From: Roseomonas genomospecies 6
Lineage (GTDB): Bacteria; Pseudomonadota; Alphaproteobacteria; Azospirillales; Azospirillaceae
Reading direction: 5' to 3'
DNA length: 60,125 nt
Assembly: GCF_008365375.1 (NCBI RefSeq)
Contig: NZ_QOKW01000033.1
Location: 1 to 60,125 of the forward strand
Part shown: positions 27,856-36,264 of the stretch, piece by piece
Layout of the letters: each line of letters starts with the position of its first letter
How positions within the stretch are numbered: position 1 is the first letter of the stretch
The notes under the pieces: generated by a model
Database searches by the model: none
What the model saw: only the letters and a program-made list of their open reading frames with translations
Told to the model about the DNA's origin: nothing
Position numbers and translations under genes: made by a program

Positions 27856-29136
27856 TCAATGGGCGGGAGCGGAGCCGCGCAAGGTCGGGGCGTGCTGGTC
27901 CAGCGACACGTCGCGCAGCACCTGCCCGACGGCCCCCAGCGGGGCGCCTTCCACCCCATCCGTGACGACGACCAGCCCGCCCGCGTTGCCGGTGCGGACG
28001 CGGATGCCGGACCGGTCGGGCACGCGGTAGACGTCGCCCGGCTTCAGCACGCGGGTGAAGATGATCTCGCCGCTGTTGTCGCGCACCTGAATCCAACTGT
28101 CCTGCGTGGCGCGGAGCTGGATGCGCGAGGCCGCGTTCTGCGTACCGTAGACCTTCGACGGCAGCGCCCCGTCCGCGGCGGGCGGCGGAGCGGCGGGAGC
28201 CGCGGGCGGCAGGCTGGCGATGGCCGGGGCGGCGGGGGTCAGCGGGGTCGGTTCCTGCGTGGCGCCTTCGGACTCGTCGTCCTCCGCCGGGGGCGGCGGA
28301 ACGTTCACCACCGCCGATGGAGCGGGTGCCGCCGGAGTGGGCACAGGTGCCGCCGCGGGGGTGTTCGGCTTGGCGGCCACCGGAGCGGGAGCGGGCGCGG
28401 GTTTGGCAGGGGCCGGAGCGGCGGGCGGCGGGGCAACCGGAACTTGGCTGACTGGAGCCGGGGCCGGAGCGGGAGCCGCCGCGGGGGCCGGAGCGACCGT
28501 GGAGGCACCGCCGACCGCGGGCGGTGCGGCAGCCGGAGCCGGGGCCTCCGCCGTCACGGTCGGGGCGGGGGCGGCGGGCGATTCGGCGGGCACCGGGGCC
28601 GGAGCGTTCTGGCTGCCGTTGATGGGGTTTCCGTTGAAGGGCAGCGTGTCGAGCAGCGAGACCAGCCGGTCGGGCAGGGTCGGGACCAGATCGACCATGG
28701 ACCGGTCGGTCGCCGACAGATAGTACCAGCCGCCATAGACGATTCCCGCCAGCACCATCGTGCCCAGCAGGACCGTGCCGCCGGGGATGCGGCCTTCCGG
28801 CACCGGCGTCGGGAAATAGAGCTGCTGGTTGCGCGTGCGGCCCGCCGCCTCGTCCTTGTAGCGGGTGAGGATGGTGTCCGGGTCCAGCCCCAGGCATTCG
28901 GCGTAGGACCGCAGGAAGCCCGCCGCGTAGGCGGTGCCCGGCAGTTCCTCGAACCGGCCCGCCTCGATGGCCTGCAAGTAGGGGTAGCGGATGCGCAGCA
29001 TCGTCGCGACCTCGCGCAGGTCGTAACCGAGGCTCTCGCGTGTCTCGCGCAGGGTGTCGGACACGCTGGGGCCGGACTGCGCCGGGCCGTCCTGCGCGGG
29101 GTCGTAACTGCCGAAAACCTTGCGCTTGCCCATCAT
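27856..29136 (-). CDS. RodZ-like helix-turn-helix membrane protein (DUF4115)
   Basis: A 426-residue protein. A cytoplasmic Xre-type helix-turn-helix (about 24-95, TLRETRESLGYDLREVATML) is followed by a single membrane span (121-140), a long Pro/Ala-rich periplasmic linker (about 170-335) and a C-terminal DUF4115 domain (from about 340, ATQDSWIQVRDNSGEIIF). This is the layout of RodZ, which links MreB to the wall-elongation machinery. The linker is unusually long and low in complexity. A second ATG one codon later is equally possible. It probably shares an operon with ispG. Confidence 0.85.
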   Translation of the reverse strand: MMGKRKVFGSYDPAQDGPAQSGPSVSDTLRETRESLGYDLREVATMLRIRYPYLQAIEAGRFEELPGTAYAAGFLRSYAECLGLDPDTILTRYKDEAAGRTRNQQLYFPTPVPEGRIPGGTVLLGTMVLAGIVYGGWYYLSATDRSMVDLVPTLPDRLVSLLDTLPFNGNPINGSQNAPAPVPAESPAAPAPTVTAEAPAPAAAPPAVGGASTVAPAPAAAPAPAPAPVSQVPVAPPPAAPAPAKPAPAPAPVAAKPNTPAAAPVPTPAAPAPSAVVNVPPPPAEDDESEGATQEPTPLTPAAPAIASLPPAAPAAPPPAADGALPSKVYGTQNAASRIQLRATQDSWIQVRDNSGEIIFTRVLKPGDVYRVPDRSGIRVRTGNAGGLVVVTDGVEGAPLGAVGQVLRDVSLDQHAPTLRGSAPAH

Positions 29137-29258
29137 CTCAACCGTACCGTCGCCTCGGAAGCCTTATATACGCCCTTCGTCCGGACCGCTGTAACAAAAC
29201 GCCGCCGTTGGAGGCCCTCGCACCGGGCCCCCACCCACAACCACCCCACCAAACCGCC

Positions 29259-31559
29259 TCAGATGATGACGCCGTGGTCCTTGGCGAAGGTGCGCAGCTT
29301 GTCGCGCAGGCTGTGGTCGCCCCGCTGGTACAGCCCGCCCATGTACTGGCGCAGCGCCGCCACGTCCAGGGAGCGGAGCATCGTCTTCACCGGCCCGACC
29401 GAGGGCGGCGACATGGACAGCGAGCGGAATCCGATGCCGATCAGCGCCATGGCGTCCAGAGGGCGCCCGGCCATCTCGCCGCAGATGCTGACCGGGACGC
29501 CGGCGTCGCCGCAGGCCTCCACCAGCCGCCGCAGCAGGCTGAGCATGGCCGGCGCCAGCGGGTCGTACCGTCCGGAGGTGCGCGGGTTGCCGCGGTCGCT
29601 GGCGAAGATGTACTGGGTCAGGTCGTTGGAGCCGACCGACAGGAAATCCACCCGCGGCAGCAGGGCGGGCAACTGCCAGAGCAGAGCCGGCACCTCGATC
29701 ATCGTGCCGACCCGCAACCGGCTGGGCGGTTCGAAGCCCTGGCCTTCCAGGCGGGCGATCTCCAGGTCGAGCAGACGGCGGGCGGCGTCGAACTCAGCCA
29801 CCTCCGCGATCATCGGGAACATCACCGACAGCGGGCGCCCGCTGGACGCGCGCAGCAGGGCGCGCAACTGCTGGCGCAGAAGCGACGGGTGGTCCAGCCC
29901 GATGCGGATGGCCCGCCAGCCGAGCGCCGGATTCTCCTCCCCCTCGCTCGCCGCGATGTAGGGCAGCATCTTGTCGCCGCCCACATCCAGCGTGCGGAAC
30001 ACCACCGGCTTGTCGTCGGTCTGGTCGAGGATTCGGGAATAGAGGTCCGTCTGCGCGCGGACGTCCGGGTAGGTCGAACGCACCATGAAGGGGATTTCGG
30101 TGCGATAGAGGCCGATCCCCTCCGCCCCGCTGGCCTTCAGATGCGGCAGGTCGATCAGCAGGCCGCAGTTCAACTGTATGGAGATCGGAACGCCGTCCCG
30201 CGTCACCGAAGGAAGCGCGCGGATCGCCTCGTACATCTGCTCCTTGCGGGCACGCAGCGCGACGGCCTCCGCGAAGGCCATCTGGATGTCCTCCGCCGGG
30301 CGGACGAAGGCCTGCCCGTGGTCGCCGTCGACGATCACCGGGTCCAGCGGCTCGATCCGGGTCAGCGCGTCCGGCGCCTGCACCACGGGGATGTTCAGCG
30401 CCCGGGCCACGATGCAGACATGGCTGGACGGCGAGCCTTCCTCCAGAATCACGCCGCGCAGCCGGCGCTGATCGTAATCCAGCAGTTCCGCCGGCCCCAA
30501 GGAGCGGGCGACCAGCACGATCTCGTCCGGCAGGGTGCTTCCGTCGGCCTCCGACTTGCGCCCGGCGAGGTGCTGGAGCAGCCGGTTGGTGAGATCCTCC
30601 AGGTCGAGCAGCCGTTCGCGGATGTAGGGGTCCGTCAGGTGGCTCATGCGGGCGCGGGTGTCGTTCTGCACCTGCTGCACCGCCGCTTCCGCCGTCAGCC
30701 CGACGCGGATCGCCTCGCGGATGCGCGACAGCCACCCGCGGTCCTCCGCGAACATGCGGTAGGTTTCCAGGATGTCCTTCGGCTCGCTCAAACCCGCCAG
30801 CGCCGCCGCGTTCAGCAGGTCGTCGATGGCGCTGTGCATGGTGGCGATGGCGGCGTTCAGCCGCTCCAGCTCGCTCTCCGCATCCTCGGCCACCATCTGG
30901 CGGATGGTGAGCTGCGGGCGGTGGATCACCGCCAGCCCCATCGCCAGACCGCTGGCCAGCGAGGTGCCCGACAGGCGCGCCGGCAGCAGCGCCGGATCGC
31001 CGGTGGAGGCGACCTCCTGCGGGTTGACCAGCTCGCCCTGGGCGACCAGTTCGGCCACCACCATGGCGATGGTCTGGAGCGTCTCGACCTCGACCTCGGT
31101 GTAGCGGCGGCGGTCCTTGTGCTGGATGACCAGGACGCCGCGGACCTTGCCGCCGCGCAGGATCGGCACGCCGGCCAGCGACAGGAACGGGTCCTCCCCC
31201 GTCTCCGGGCGGTAGGCGAAGCTGGGGTGCGACGGCGCGTTGTCCAGCGCGATGGGCCGCGCATGGCCGGCGATGTCGCCGACGATGCCCTCGCCCACGC
31301 GCAGGCGCGTGTTGTGCACGGCGTCCTGGTTCAAGCCGAGCGTGGAGAACAGCTCCAGCACCTCGCCCGCCCGCATGACATAGCAGGAGCAGACGTCCGC
31401 CCCCATCTCCATGCCGATCAGGGTGACGATCTTGTCCAGCCGCTCCTGCCCGGAACCGGACCCCGCCATGACGTCGCGCAGCCGCGCCAGCAACCGGCGG
31501 GAGGCGGCGCCGTCGAAACCCGGCGAGGCGGCGGGTATGTCGCCCAGGACGCCGCTCAT
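29259..31559 (-). CDS. ptsP: PTS-Ntr enzyme I (phosphoenolpyruvate-protein phosphotransferase)
   Basis: A 766-residue cytoplasmic enzyme that passes phosphate from phosphoenolpyruvate to NPr and then EIIA-Ntr. The N-terminal GAF domain (about 20-165), which in this family senses glutamine, distinguishes it from sugar enzyme I. The phosphoacceptor His380 is in GSPSSHVCIVAR, and the C-terminal PEP-binding barrel ends with CGEMAGRPLDA. It is next to lysC, a conserved alphaproteobacterial arrangement, here separated by a flavin enzyme gene whose stop is one base before its ATG. Its downstream partner ptsN is 3.5 kb away; ptsO is not in the window. Confidence 0.95.
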   Translation of the reverse strand: MSGVLGDIPAASPGFDGAASRRLLARLRDVMAGSGSGQERLDKIVTLIGMEMGADVCSCYVMRAGEVLELFSTLGLNQDAVHNTRLRVGEGIVGDIAGHARPIALDNAPSHPSFAYRPETGEDPFLSLAGVPILRGGKVRGVLVIQHKDRRRYTEVEVETLQTIAMVVAELVAQGELVNPQEVASTGDPALLPARLSGTSLASGLAMGLAVIHRPQLTIRQMVAEDAESELERLNAAIATMHSAIDDLLNAAALAGLSEPKDILETYRMFAEDRGWLSRIREAIRVGLTAEAAVQQVQNDTRARMSHLTDPYIRERLLDLEDLTNRLLQHLAGRKSEADGSTLPDEIVLVARSLGPAELLDYDQRRLRGVILEEGSPSSHVCIVARALNIPVVQAPDALTRIEPLDPVIVDGDHGQAFVRPAEDIQMAFAEAVALRARKEQMYEAIRALPSVTRDGVPISIQLNCGLLIDLPHLKASGAEGIGLYRTEIPFMVRSTYPDVRAQTDLYSRILDQTDDKPVVFRTLDVGGDKMLPYIAASEGEENPALGWRAIRIGLDHPSLLRQQLRALLRASSGRPLSVMFPMIAEVAEFDAARRLLDLEIARLEGQGFEPPSRLRVGTMIEVPALLWQLPALLPRVDFLSVGSNDLTQYIFASDRGNPRTSGRYDPLAPAMLSLLRRLVEACGDAGVPVSICGEMAGRPLDAMALIGIGFRSLSMSPPSVGPVKTMLRSLDVAALRQYMGGLYQRGDHSLRDKLRTFAKDHGVII

Positions 31560-31560
31560 C

Positions 31561-32652
31561 TCACGCCGCCCCCAGTATGACCGGCTGGCCGTCGGCTTCG
31601 ATGGAAACGGCGCGGGCGGTCAGCGCCGCTTCGGCCTGGGCGATCAGGTCGCCGATGATCTCGGCCACCGGCTGTTCGCGGGTGACCAGCCCGACGCTCT
31701 GGCCGGCCATCAGGGAGCCGCACTCCACATCGCCTTCGATCACCGCGCGGCGCAGCGCGCCGGCCCAGAAATGCTCGATCTCCAGAGTGCCCTCGTCACG
31801 GGTCATCTCGCCGCGGTCGACCTTGGCGATAACCTCGCGCTGGAGTTCCATGAAGCGCTTGGAGCCGGCGTTGGCGAGCGCCCGCACCGGGATCACCGGA
31901 AAGCGCGGGTCGATCTGCACCGACGCCTGGGCGTCGCGGGCCGACGCCCTGATGAAGACCTGCTTGAAGCGCGGGTGCGCGATGGATTCGGTGGCGCAGA
32001 CGAACCGGGTGCCGATCTGCACGCCCGCAGCCCCCTGCTCCAGGTAGGACAGGATGGCTTCCCCGCGACCGATGCCTCCGGCCGCGAAGACCGGGACCTC
32101 GCGCAGGTCGGGCAGGATTTCCTGGGCCAGAACGGTGGTGGAGACGGGGCCGATGTGGCCGCCGGCCTCCGTGCCCTCGATCACCAGGGCGTCGATGCCC
32201 AGCTTGACCATCCGCTTTCCGCTGACCAGCGTCGGGGCGAAGGTCATGGCGCGGGCGCCGCCGTCCTTGATCCGCTTGATGGTGGCGCCGGACGGGAAGC
32301 CCCCGGCGATCACCACATGGCCCACGCCCTGCTCCCGGCAGACGTCGATCAGACGGTCCAGGTCCGGGTGCATGTTGATGAGGTTGACGCCGAAGGGCTT
32401 CGCGGTCAGCGCCCGCGTGGCGGCGATCTCCACCGCCAGCAGGTCCGGCGGCATCGAGCCGCAGGCGAGAACGCCGAAGCCCCCGGCGTTGGAGATGGCG
32501 GAGACGAGGTGGCGCTCCGACACCCAGCTCATCGCGCCGCCCATGATGGCGGTGCGCGTGCCGAGGAAGGCGCAGCCACGCGCCCACAGCCGGTCGAGCC
32601 GGGCGGCGGCGGCCGCCCCATCGGACCCGGCCTTGGACCTGGCGTCGGTCAT
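31561..32652 (-). CDS. Nitronate monooxygenase-like flavin oxidoreductase
   Basis: A 363-residue TIM-barrel FMN protein. Motifs of the 2-nitropropane dioxygenase family are IMGGAMSWVS near the start, GGFGVLACGSM, VIEGTEAGGHIG (phosphate and active-site His region) and FAAGGIGRGEAILSYLEQGA. It may oxidise nitronates or act as an enoyl-ACP reductase-like enzyme; the substrate is not clear. It lies tightly between lysC and ptsP on the same strand, so it is probably cotranscribed with both. Confidence 0.82.
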   Translation of the reverse strand: MTDARSKAGSDGAAAAARLDRLWARGCAFLGTRTAIMGGAMSWVSERHLVSAISNAGGFGVLACGSMPPDLLAVEIAATRALTAKPFGVNLINMHPDLDRLIDVCREQGVGHVVIAGGFPSGATIKRIKDGGARAMTFAPTLVSGKRMVKLGIDALVIEGTEAGGHIGPVSTTVLAQEILPDLREVPVFAAGGIGRGEAILSYLEQGAAGVQIGTRFVCATESIAHPRFKQVFIRASARDAQASVQIDPRFPVIPVRALANAGSKRFMELQREVIAKVDRGEMTRDEGTLEIEHFWAGALRRAVIEGDVECGSLMAGQSVGLVTREQPVAEIIGDLIAQAEAALTARAVSIEADGQPVILGAA

Positions 32653-32678
32653 CGCCGCCCCTCCCCCTTCCGCGCGAC

Positions 32679-33914
32679 TCAGGCCGCGTCCAGCCCGTAG
32701 GCGGTGTGCAGAGCGCGCAGCGCCAGCTCCGCATACTCCTCGGCGATCAGGACGGAAATCTTGATCTCGGAGGTGGAGATGACCTGGATGTTGATGCCCT
32801 TGTCGGCCAGCGCCTTGAACATGCGCTGCGCGACGCCGGCGTGGCTGCGCATGCCGACGCCGATCACCGACACCTTCACCACGTTGGCGTCGGAGGCGAG
32901 GCGCTGGTAGTTCAGTTCGGCCTTGGCGTCCTCCAGCACCTTCACGGCGCGGGCCACGTCGGCCTTGCCGACCGTGAAGGTCAGGTCGGTGGACTTGCCG
33001 TCTTCCGACACGTTCTGGACGATCATGTCCACATTGACGGCGTTGTCGGTCAGCGGACCGAAGATGCTGGCCGCCACGCCCGGACGGTCGGCAACGCCGA
33101 TGAGGGTGATCTTCGCCTCGTCGCGGCTGTAGGCGATGCCGCTCACAACTTCCTTTTCCACGATCTCGTCCTCGTCAACAACAAGGGTACCGGGAAGCGC
33201 GCTGCCGGCGGCCTCCTCGAAGCTCGACAGAACCTGCACGCGCACGCGGTGGTTCATCGCCATCTCGACCGAGCGGGTCTGGAGGACCTTGGCCCCCTGC
33301 GACGCCAGCTCCAGCATCTCCTCATAGGTGATCTTGGAGAGCTTCTTGGCCTTGGAGACGATGCGCGGGTCGGTGGTGTAGACGCCGTCCACGTCGGTGT
33401 AGATGTCGCAGCGGTCGGCCTTCAGCGCCGCCGCGAGCGCGACCGCCGAGGTGTCCGAACCGCCGCGGCCCAGCGTGGTGATCCGCCCGCCCTCGGTCAC
33501 GCCCTGGAAACCGGCGACCACGGCGACCTCGCCGGTGTTCATCCGCTTGTCCAGCTCCGCCGTGTCGATGGACACGATGCGCGCCTTGCCGTGCGTCTCG
33601 TCGCTGTAGATCGGGATCTGCCAGCCGAGCCAGGACCGCGCCTGGATGCCGAGCGACTGCAGCGCGATGGCGAGGAGACCGGAGGTCACCTGCTCGCCCG
33701 AAGCGACGATGGCGTCGTATTCGCGCGCGTCGTGCAGCTTGTCGATGTCGTTGCAATATTTCACGAGCTGGTTGGTCACGCCGGACATCGCCGACACGAC
33801 GACGGCGACCTGATGCCCCGCCTTGACTTCCTGCTCGACCTTGCGGGCCACGTTCTTGATGCGGTCGATGTCGCCGACCGACGTGCCGCCGAACTTGAGG
33901 ACGATCCGCGCCAT
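32679..33914 (-). CDS. lysC: Aspartate kinase
   Basis: A 411-residue enzyme that phosphorylates aspartate, the first step toward lysine, threonine and methionine. KFGGTS (7-12) starts the kinase domain. Two ACT domains follow (about 270-405: ITLIGVADRPGVAASIFG and VSVIGVGMRSHAGVAQRM), typical of lysine/threonine feedback control. A candidate promoter is at 33994-34022, and a GCCGGC hairpin with a six-base A/T loop (33932-33949) lies in the leader. The gene is divergent from ubiG. Confidence 0.96.
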   Translation of the reverse strand: MARIVLKFGGTSVGDIDRIKNVARKVEQEVKAGHQVAVVVSAMSGVTNQLVKYCNDIDKLHDAREYDAIVASGEQVTSGLLAIALQSLGIQARSWLGWQIPIYSDETHGKARIVSIDTAELDKRMNTGEVAVVAGFQGVTEGGRITTLGRGGSDTSAVALAAALKADRCDIYTDVDGVYTTDPRIVSKAKKLSKITYEEMLELASQGAKVLQTRSVEMAMNHRVRVQVLSSFEEAAGSALPGTLVVDEDEIVEKEVVSGIAYSRDEAKITLIGVADRPGVAASIFGPLTDNAVNVDMIVQNVSEDGKSTDLTFTVGKADVARAVKVLEDAKAELNYQRLASDANVVKVSVIGVGMRSHAGVAQRMFKALADKGINIQVISTSEIKISVLIAEEYAELALRALHTAYGLDAA

Positions 33915-33993
33915 ACCTCACACCATGTCTGGGCCGGCAAAAAAGCCGGCAGTCCGTGCCCCCGCTCTACCGTTGCCGGCGCGGGGCGGCGTA

Positions 33994-34022
33994 TCCATAC
34001 TCTGTCGATCACAGCGAGGCAA
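33994..34022 (-). promoter_or_regulatory. Predicted sigma-70 promoter of lysC
   Basis: On the minus strand TTGCCT (34017-34022) and TATGGA (33994-33999) are 17 bases apart. The predicted start is about 75 bases before the lysC ATG. Confidence 0.45.
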
Positions 34023-34070
34023 GTTCGCCCCGCAATTGTTCTCGCAAACCAAGCATACGGGATTTCTTTC

Positions 34071-34823
34071 ATGACCGCGACCGCCGGAACCGCAGGCACT
34101 GTGGACCCCGAGGATATCGCCCGCTTTTCGGCCATCGCCGCGGAATGGTGGGACCCCACGGGCAAATTCCGGCCCCTGCACCGGCTGAACCCGCTGCGGC
34201 TGGCCTACATCCGCGACACGCTGTGCCGCCGGCTGGGCCGCGATCCCATGGCGGCGGAGCCGCTGAAGGGCCTGCGCATCGTCGACATCGGCTGCGGCGG
34301 CGGCCTGCTGTCCGAACCCGTCGCCCGCATGGGCGCCACCGTGGTGGGAATCGACGCGGCGGAGCGGAACGTACGGACCGCGGCGGCCCACGCCGCGGAG
34401 ACCGGTACACCCGTGGATTACCGCGCCACCACCGCCGAAGCCCTTGCGGCGACCGGCGAACGGTTCGACGCCGTCCTGGCGATGGAGGTGATCGAGCATG
34501 TCGCCGACGTTCCGCTGTTCGTGAAGTCCTGCGCGGAGCTTCTGGCGCCGGGCGGCGCGCTGTTCCTGGCGACCCTGAACCGCACGCCGAAATCCTTCGC
34601 GCTGGCCATCGTCGGGGCGGAGTACATCCTGCGCTGGCTGCCCCGCGGCACCCACAATTGGCGCCAGTTCCTGCGCCCCGGCGAGGTGGCCGCCGCCGTA
34701 CGCGCGGAAGGGCTGGCGATTCGCGACCTCACGGGCATCACCTACAACCCGCTGTCCGACGAGTTCCGCCTGAACCCGCGCGATCTCGACGTGAACTACA
34801 TGGGCTGGGCGGAGCGGGTGTGA
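34071..34823 (+). CDS. ubiG: Ubiquinone biosynthesis O-methyltransferase
   Basis: A 250-residue SAM-dependent enzyme for the two O-methylations of ubiquinone synthesis. FSAIAAEWWDPTGKFRPLH at the N terminus and VDIGCGGGLL (71-80, SAM binding) are diagnostic, as is NRTPKSFALAIVGAEYIL, the membrane-associating region. The ATG at 34071 gives the family N terminus. It is divergent from lysC. Confidence 0.95.
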   Translation: MTATAGTAGTVDPEDIARFSAIAAEWWDPTGKFRPLHRLNPLRLAYIRDTLCRRLGRDPMAAEPLKGLRIVDIGCGGGLLSEPVARMGATVVGIDAAERNVRTAAAHAAETGTPVDYRATTAEALAATGERFDAVLAMEVIEHVADVPLFVKSCAELLAPGGALFLATLNRTPKSFALAIVGAEYILRWLPRGTHNWRQFLRPGEVAAAVRAEGLAIRDLTGITYNPLSDEFRLNPRDLDVNYMGWAERV

Positions 34824-34824
34824 G

Positions 34825-34842
34825 CGTACGGGGGGCCGTACG
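34825..34842 (+). terminator. Hairpin immediately after ubiG
   Basis: CGTACGG (34825-34831) pairs exactly with CCGTACG (34836-34842) around four Gs, one base after the ubiG stop. There is no T run; further GTGCGTGCGTACG sequence follows. Confidence 0.4.
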
Positions 34843-34863
34843 TGCGTGCGTACGCGCTGCAAC

Positions 34864-34969
34864 GGGCCCCCACCCTAACCCTCCCCCACCTTCGGCGAGG
34901 GAGGGAACTCCGCTGCTCGCCCCTAAATCCCCTCCCCCGCGAAGTGGGGGAGGGTCAGGGTGGGGGCCC
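34864..34969. repeat. Composite palindromic repeat, copy 4
   Basis: Outer arms GGGCCCCCACCCTAACCC (from 34864) and GGGTCAGGGTGGGGGCCC (to 34969) are complementary. Each half contains its own hairpin, around CACCTTCGGCG on the left and CGCGAAGTG on the right. The structure matches copy 3. It lies between the convergent ubiG and ptsN genes. Confidence 0.85.
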
Positions 34970-34999
34970 AATGCGACGACAAAGCAGGCCCAAAACGAA

Positions 35000-35028
35000 A
35001 AACGGGAGAGCCGCCGGCTCTCCCGTTT
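35000..35028 (-). terminator. Rho-independent terminator of ptsN
   Basis: A perfect 13-bp hairpin (AAACGGGAGAGCC, 35000-35012, with 35016-35028; loop of three). On the minus strand it is followed by TTTTT, CG and TTTT, the pattern of an intrinsic terminator, 23 bases after the ptsN stop. Confidence 0.88.
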
Positions 35029-35051
35029 CCCGTCTCCACGCAGACGCTTTG

Positions 35052-35510
35052 TTACGCCGCGTGGCTGGCTTCGTGTTGGGTCAGCAGGGCGTAGATCGCG
35101 TCCGCCGTGTCCGACCCACGCAGCTTTTCGCACATGGACTGGTCGCGCAGCAGGCGCGACACACGGGCCAGCGCCTTCAGATGGTCGGCGCCGGCATGAT
35201 CCGGAGCCAGCAGCAGGAAAATCAGATCGACCGGTTGCTCATCGATCGCATCGAAGTCGATGGGCCGCTCCAGCCGGGCGAAGACGCCGTGGACGCGGTC
35301 GAGGTTGGGCAGCTTGCCGTGCGGGATGGCGATGCCATGGCCCACACCGGTGGTGCCCAACCGCTCGCGTTCCAGCAGGACGTCGAAGATCGCCCGTTCG
35401 TGCTGGCCGGTCAGCTCGGCCGCCTTGCGCGCCAAGTCCTGCAGGGCCTGCTTTTTGCTGCCGGCCTTCAGGTTCGGGAGGATGGCGTGCGGCGTGATGA
35501 GATCGAGCAT
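35052..35510 (-). CDS. ptsN: PTS-Ntr enzyme IIA (EIIA-Ntr)
   Basis: A 152-residue cytoplasmic regulator phosphorylated on His64 (GIAIPHGK) by NPr. Depending on its phosphate state it adjusts potassium transport, stringent response and nitrogen genes. MLDLITPHAILPNLKAGSKK is the family start, so the ATG at 35510 is used rather than one 27 codons upstream. It follows hpf by 34 bases and ends in a clear terminator, closing the rpoN cluster. Confidence 0.94.
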   Translation of the reverse strand: MLDLITPHAILPNLKAGSKKQALQDLARKAAELTGQHERAIFDVLLERERLGTTGVGHGIAIPHGKLPNLDRVHGVFARLERPIDFDAIDEQPVDLIFLLLAPDHAGADHLKALARVSRLLRDQSMCEKLRGSDTADAIYALLTQHEASHAA

Positions 35511-35544
35511 GACGCTATGGGTGTGGTTGAAACGCAGGCCGGAC

Positions 35545-36141
35545 TCAGGCGCCGGCCTTCTCCGCCGGGTCCACCCAACCGATGTTGCCATCGGCGCGGC
35601 GGTAGACCAGGTTCAGGCGGCCATGGGCGCCGTTGCGGAACAGAAGGGCCGGAGCGTCCGCCAGTTCCATGCGCATCACCGCCTCGCTGACCGCCAGGGT
35701 CGCGATGGAGGTTTCCATTTCGGCGATGACCATGGGCTGCACGGCCTCGGCAGCGGCCTCCTCGCTCTCCACATGGGCTTCGTCCTTCTCCGCTTCCAGG
35801 ATCTGGTAACGGGCCGGGACGGCTTCCAGCGCGGCGGCGTCGACGGTGTGGTGGTTGCGCAGGCGGCTCTTGTAGCGGCGCAGGCGCTTGGCCAGCTTCT
35901 CGCACGCGGTGTCGAAGGCCGGATAGGGCTCGGTGGCGTCGGAGGCGCTCTGCAGAACGATCCCACGACCGACATGGACCTGAATGTCGGCCTTGAACAG
36001 GTGCGCTTCACGCGTCAGGACGACGTTGGCTTCGATCGGCTTGTTGAAATACTTGCCGACGACGGTGTTCAGGCTGTCCGCGACGTGGGTGCGCAGAGCG
36101 TCGCCAACGTCAAGCTGCTTGCCTTTGACGGTCAGTTGCAT
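35545..36141 (-). CDS. hpf: Ribosome hibernation promoting factor, long form
   Basis: A 198-residue factor. The S30AE domain (about 1-105, MQLTVKGKQLDVGDALRTHV) binds the small subunit decoding region. An acidic linker and a C-terminal domain (about 140-195, ATLAVSEAVMRMELADAPAL) mediate 100S ribosome dimerisation, so this is the long type. It has a strong promoter of its own at 36210-36238, within the gap after rpoN, so it can be expressed apart from rpoN. Confidence 0.93.
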   Translation of the reverse strand: MQLTVKGKQLDVGDALRTHVADSLNTVVGKYFNKPIEANVVLTREAHLFKADIQVHVGRGIVLQSASDATEPYPAFDTACEKLAKRLRRYKSRLRNHHTVDAAALEAVPARYQILEAEKDEAHVESEEAAAEAVQPMVIAEMETSIATLAVSEAVMRMELADAPALLFRNGAHGRLNLVYRRADGNIGWVDPAEKAGA

Positions 36142-36209
36142 TTTGGGATGTTTCCAATCTGGTCCGCGATGGACATAGGACGACGGAAGGCCGCCACGTG
36201 CGGACGGGG

Positions 36210-36238
36210 ACCATAGTGACGGCGGTATGGGCTGTCAA
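36210..36238 (-). promoter_or_regulatory. Predicted sigma-70 promoter of hpf-ptsN
   Basis: On the minus strand a consensus TTGACA (36233-36238), a 17-base spacer and TATGGT (36210-36215). The predicted start is about 62 bases before the hpf ATG. It is among the best promoter matches in the window. Confidence 0.75.
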
Positions 36239-36264
36239 TGAAGGACGGCCCCCTTCCGGCCCGG

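Noticed and set aside
33932..33949. Hairpin in the lysC leader considered as a lysine riboswitch
   Set aside because: Only a short GCCGGC stem with an A/T loop; the leader is too short for a riboswitch aptamer.
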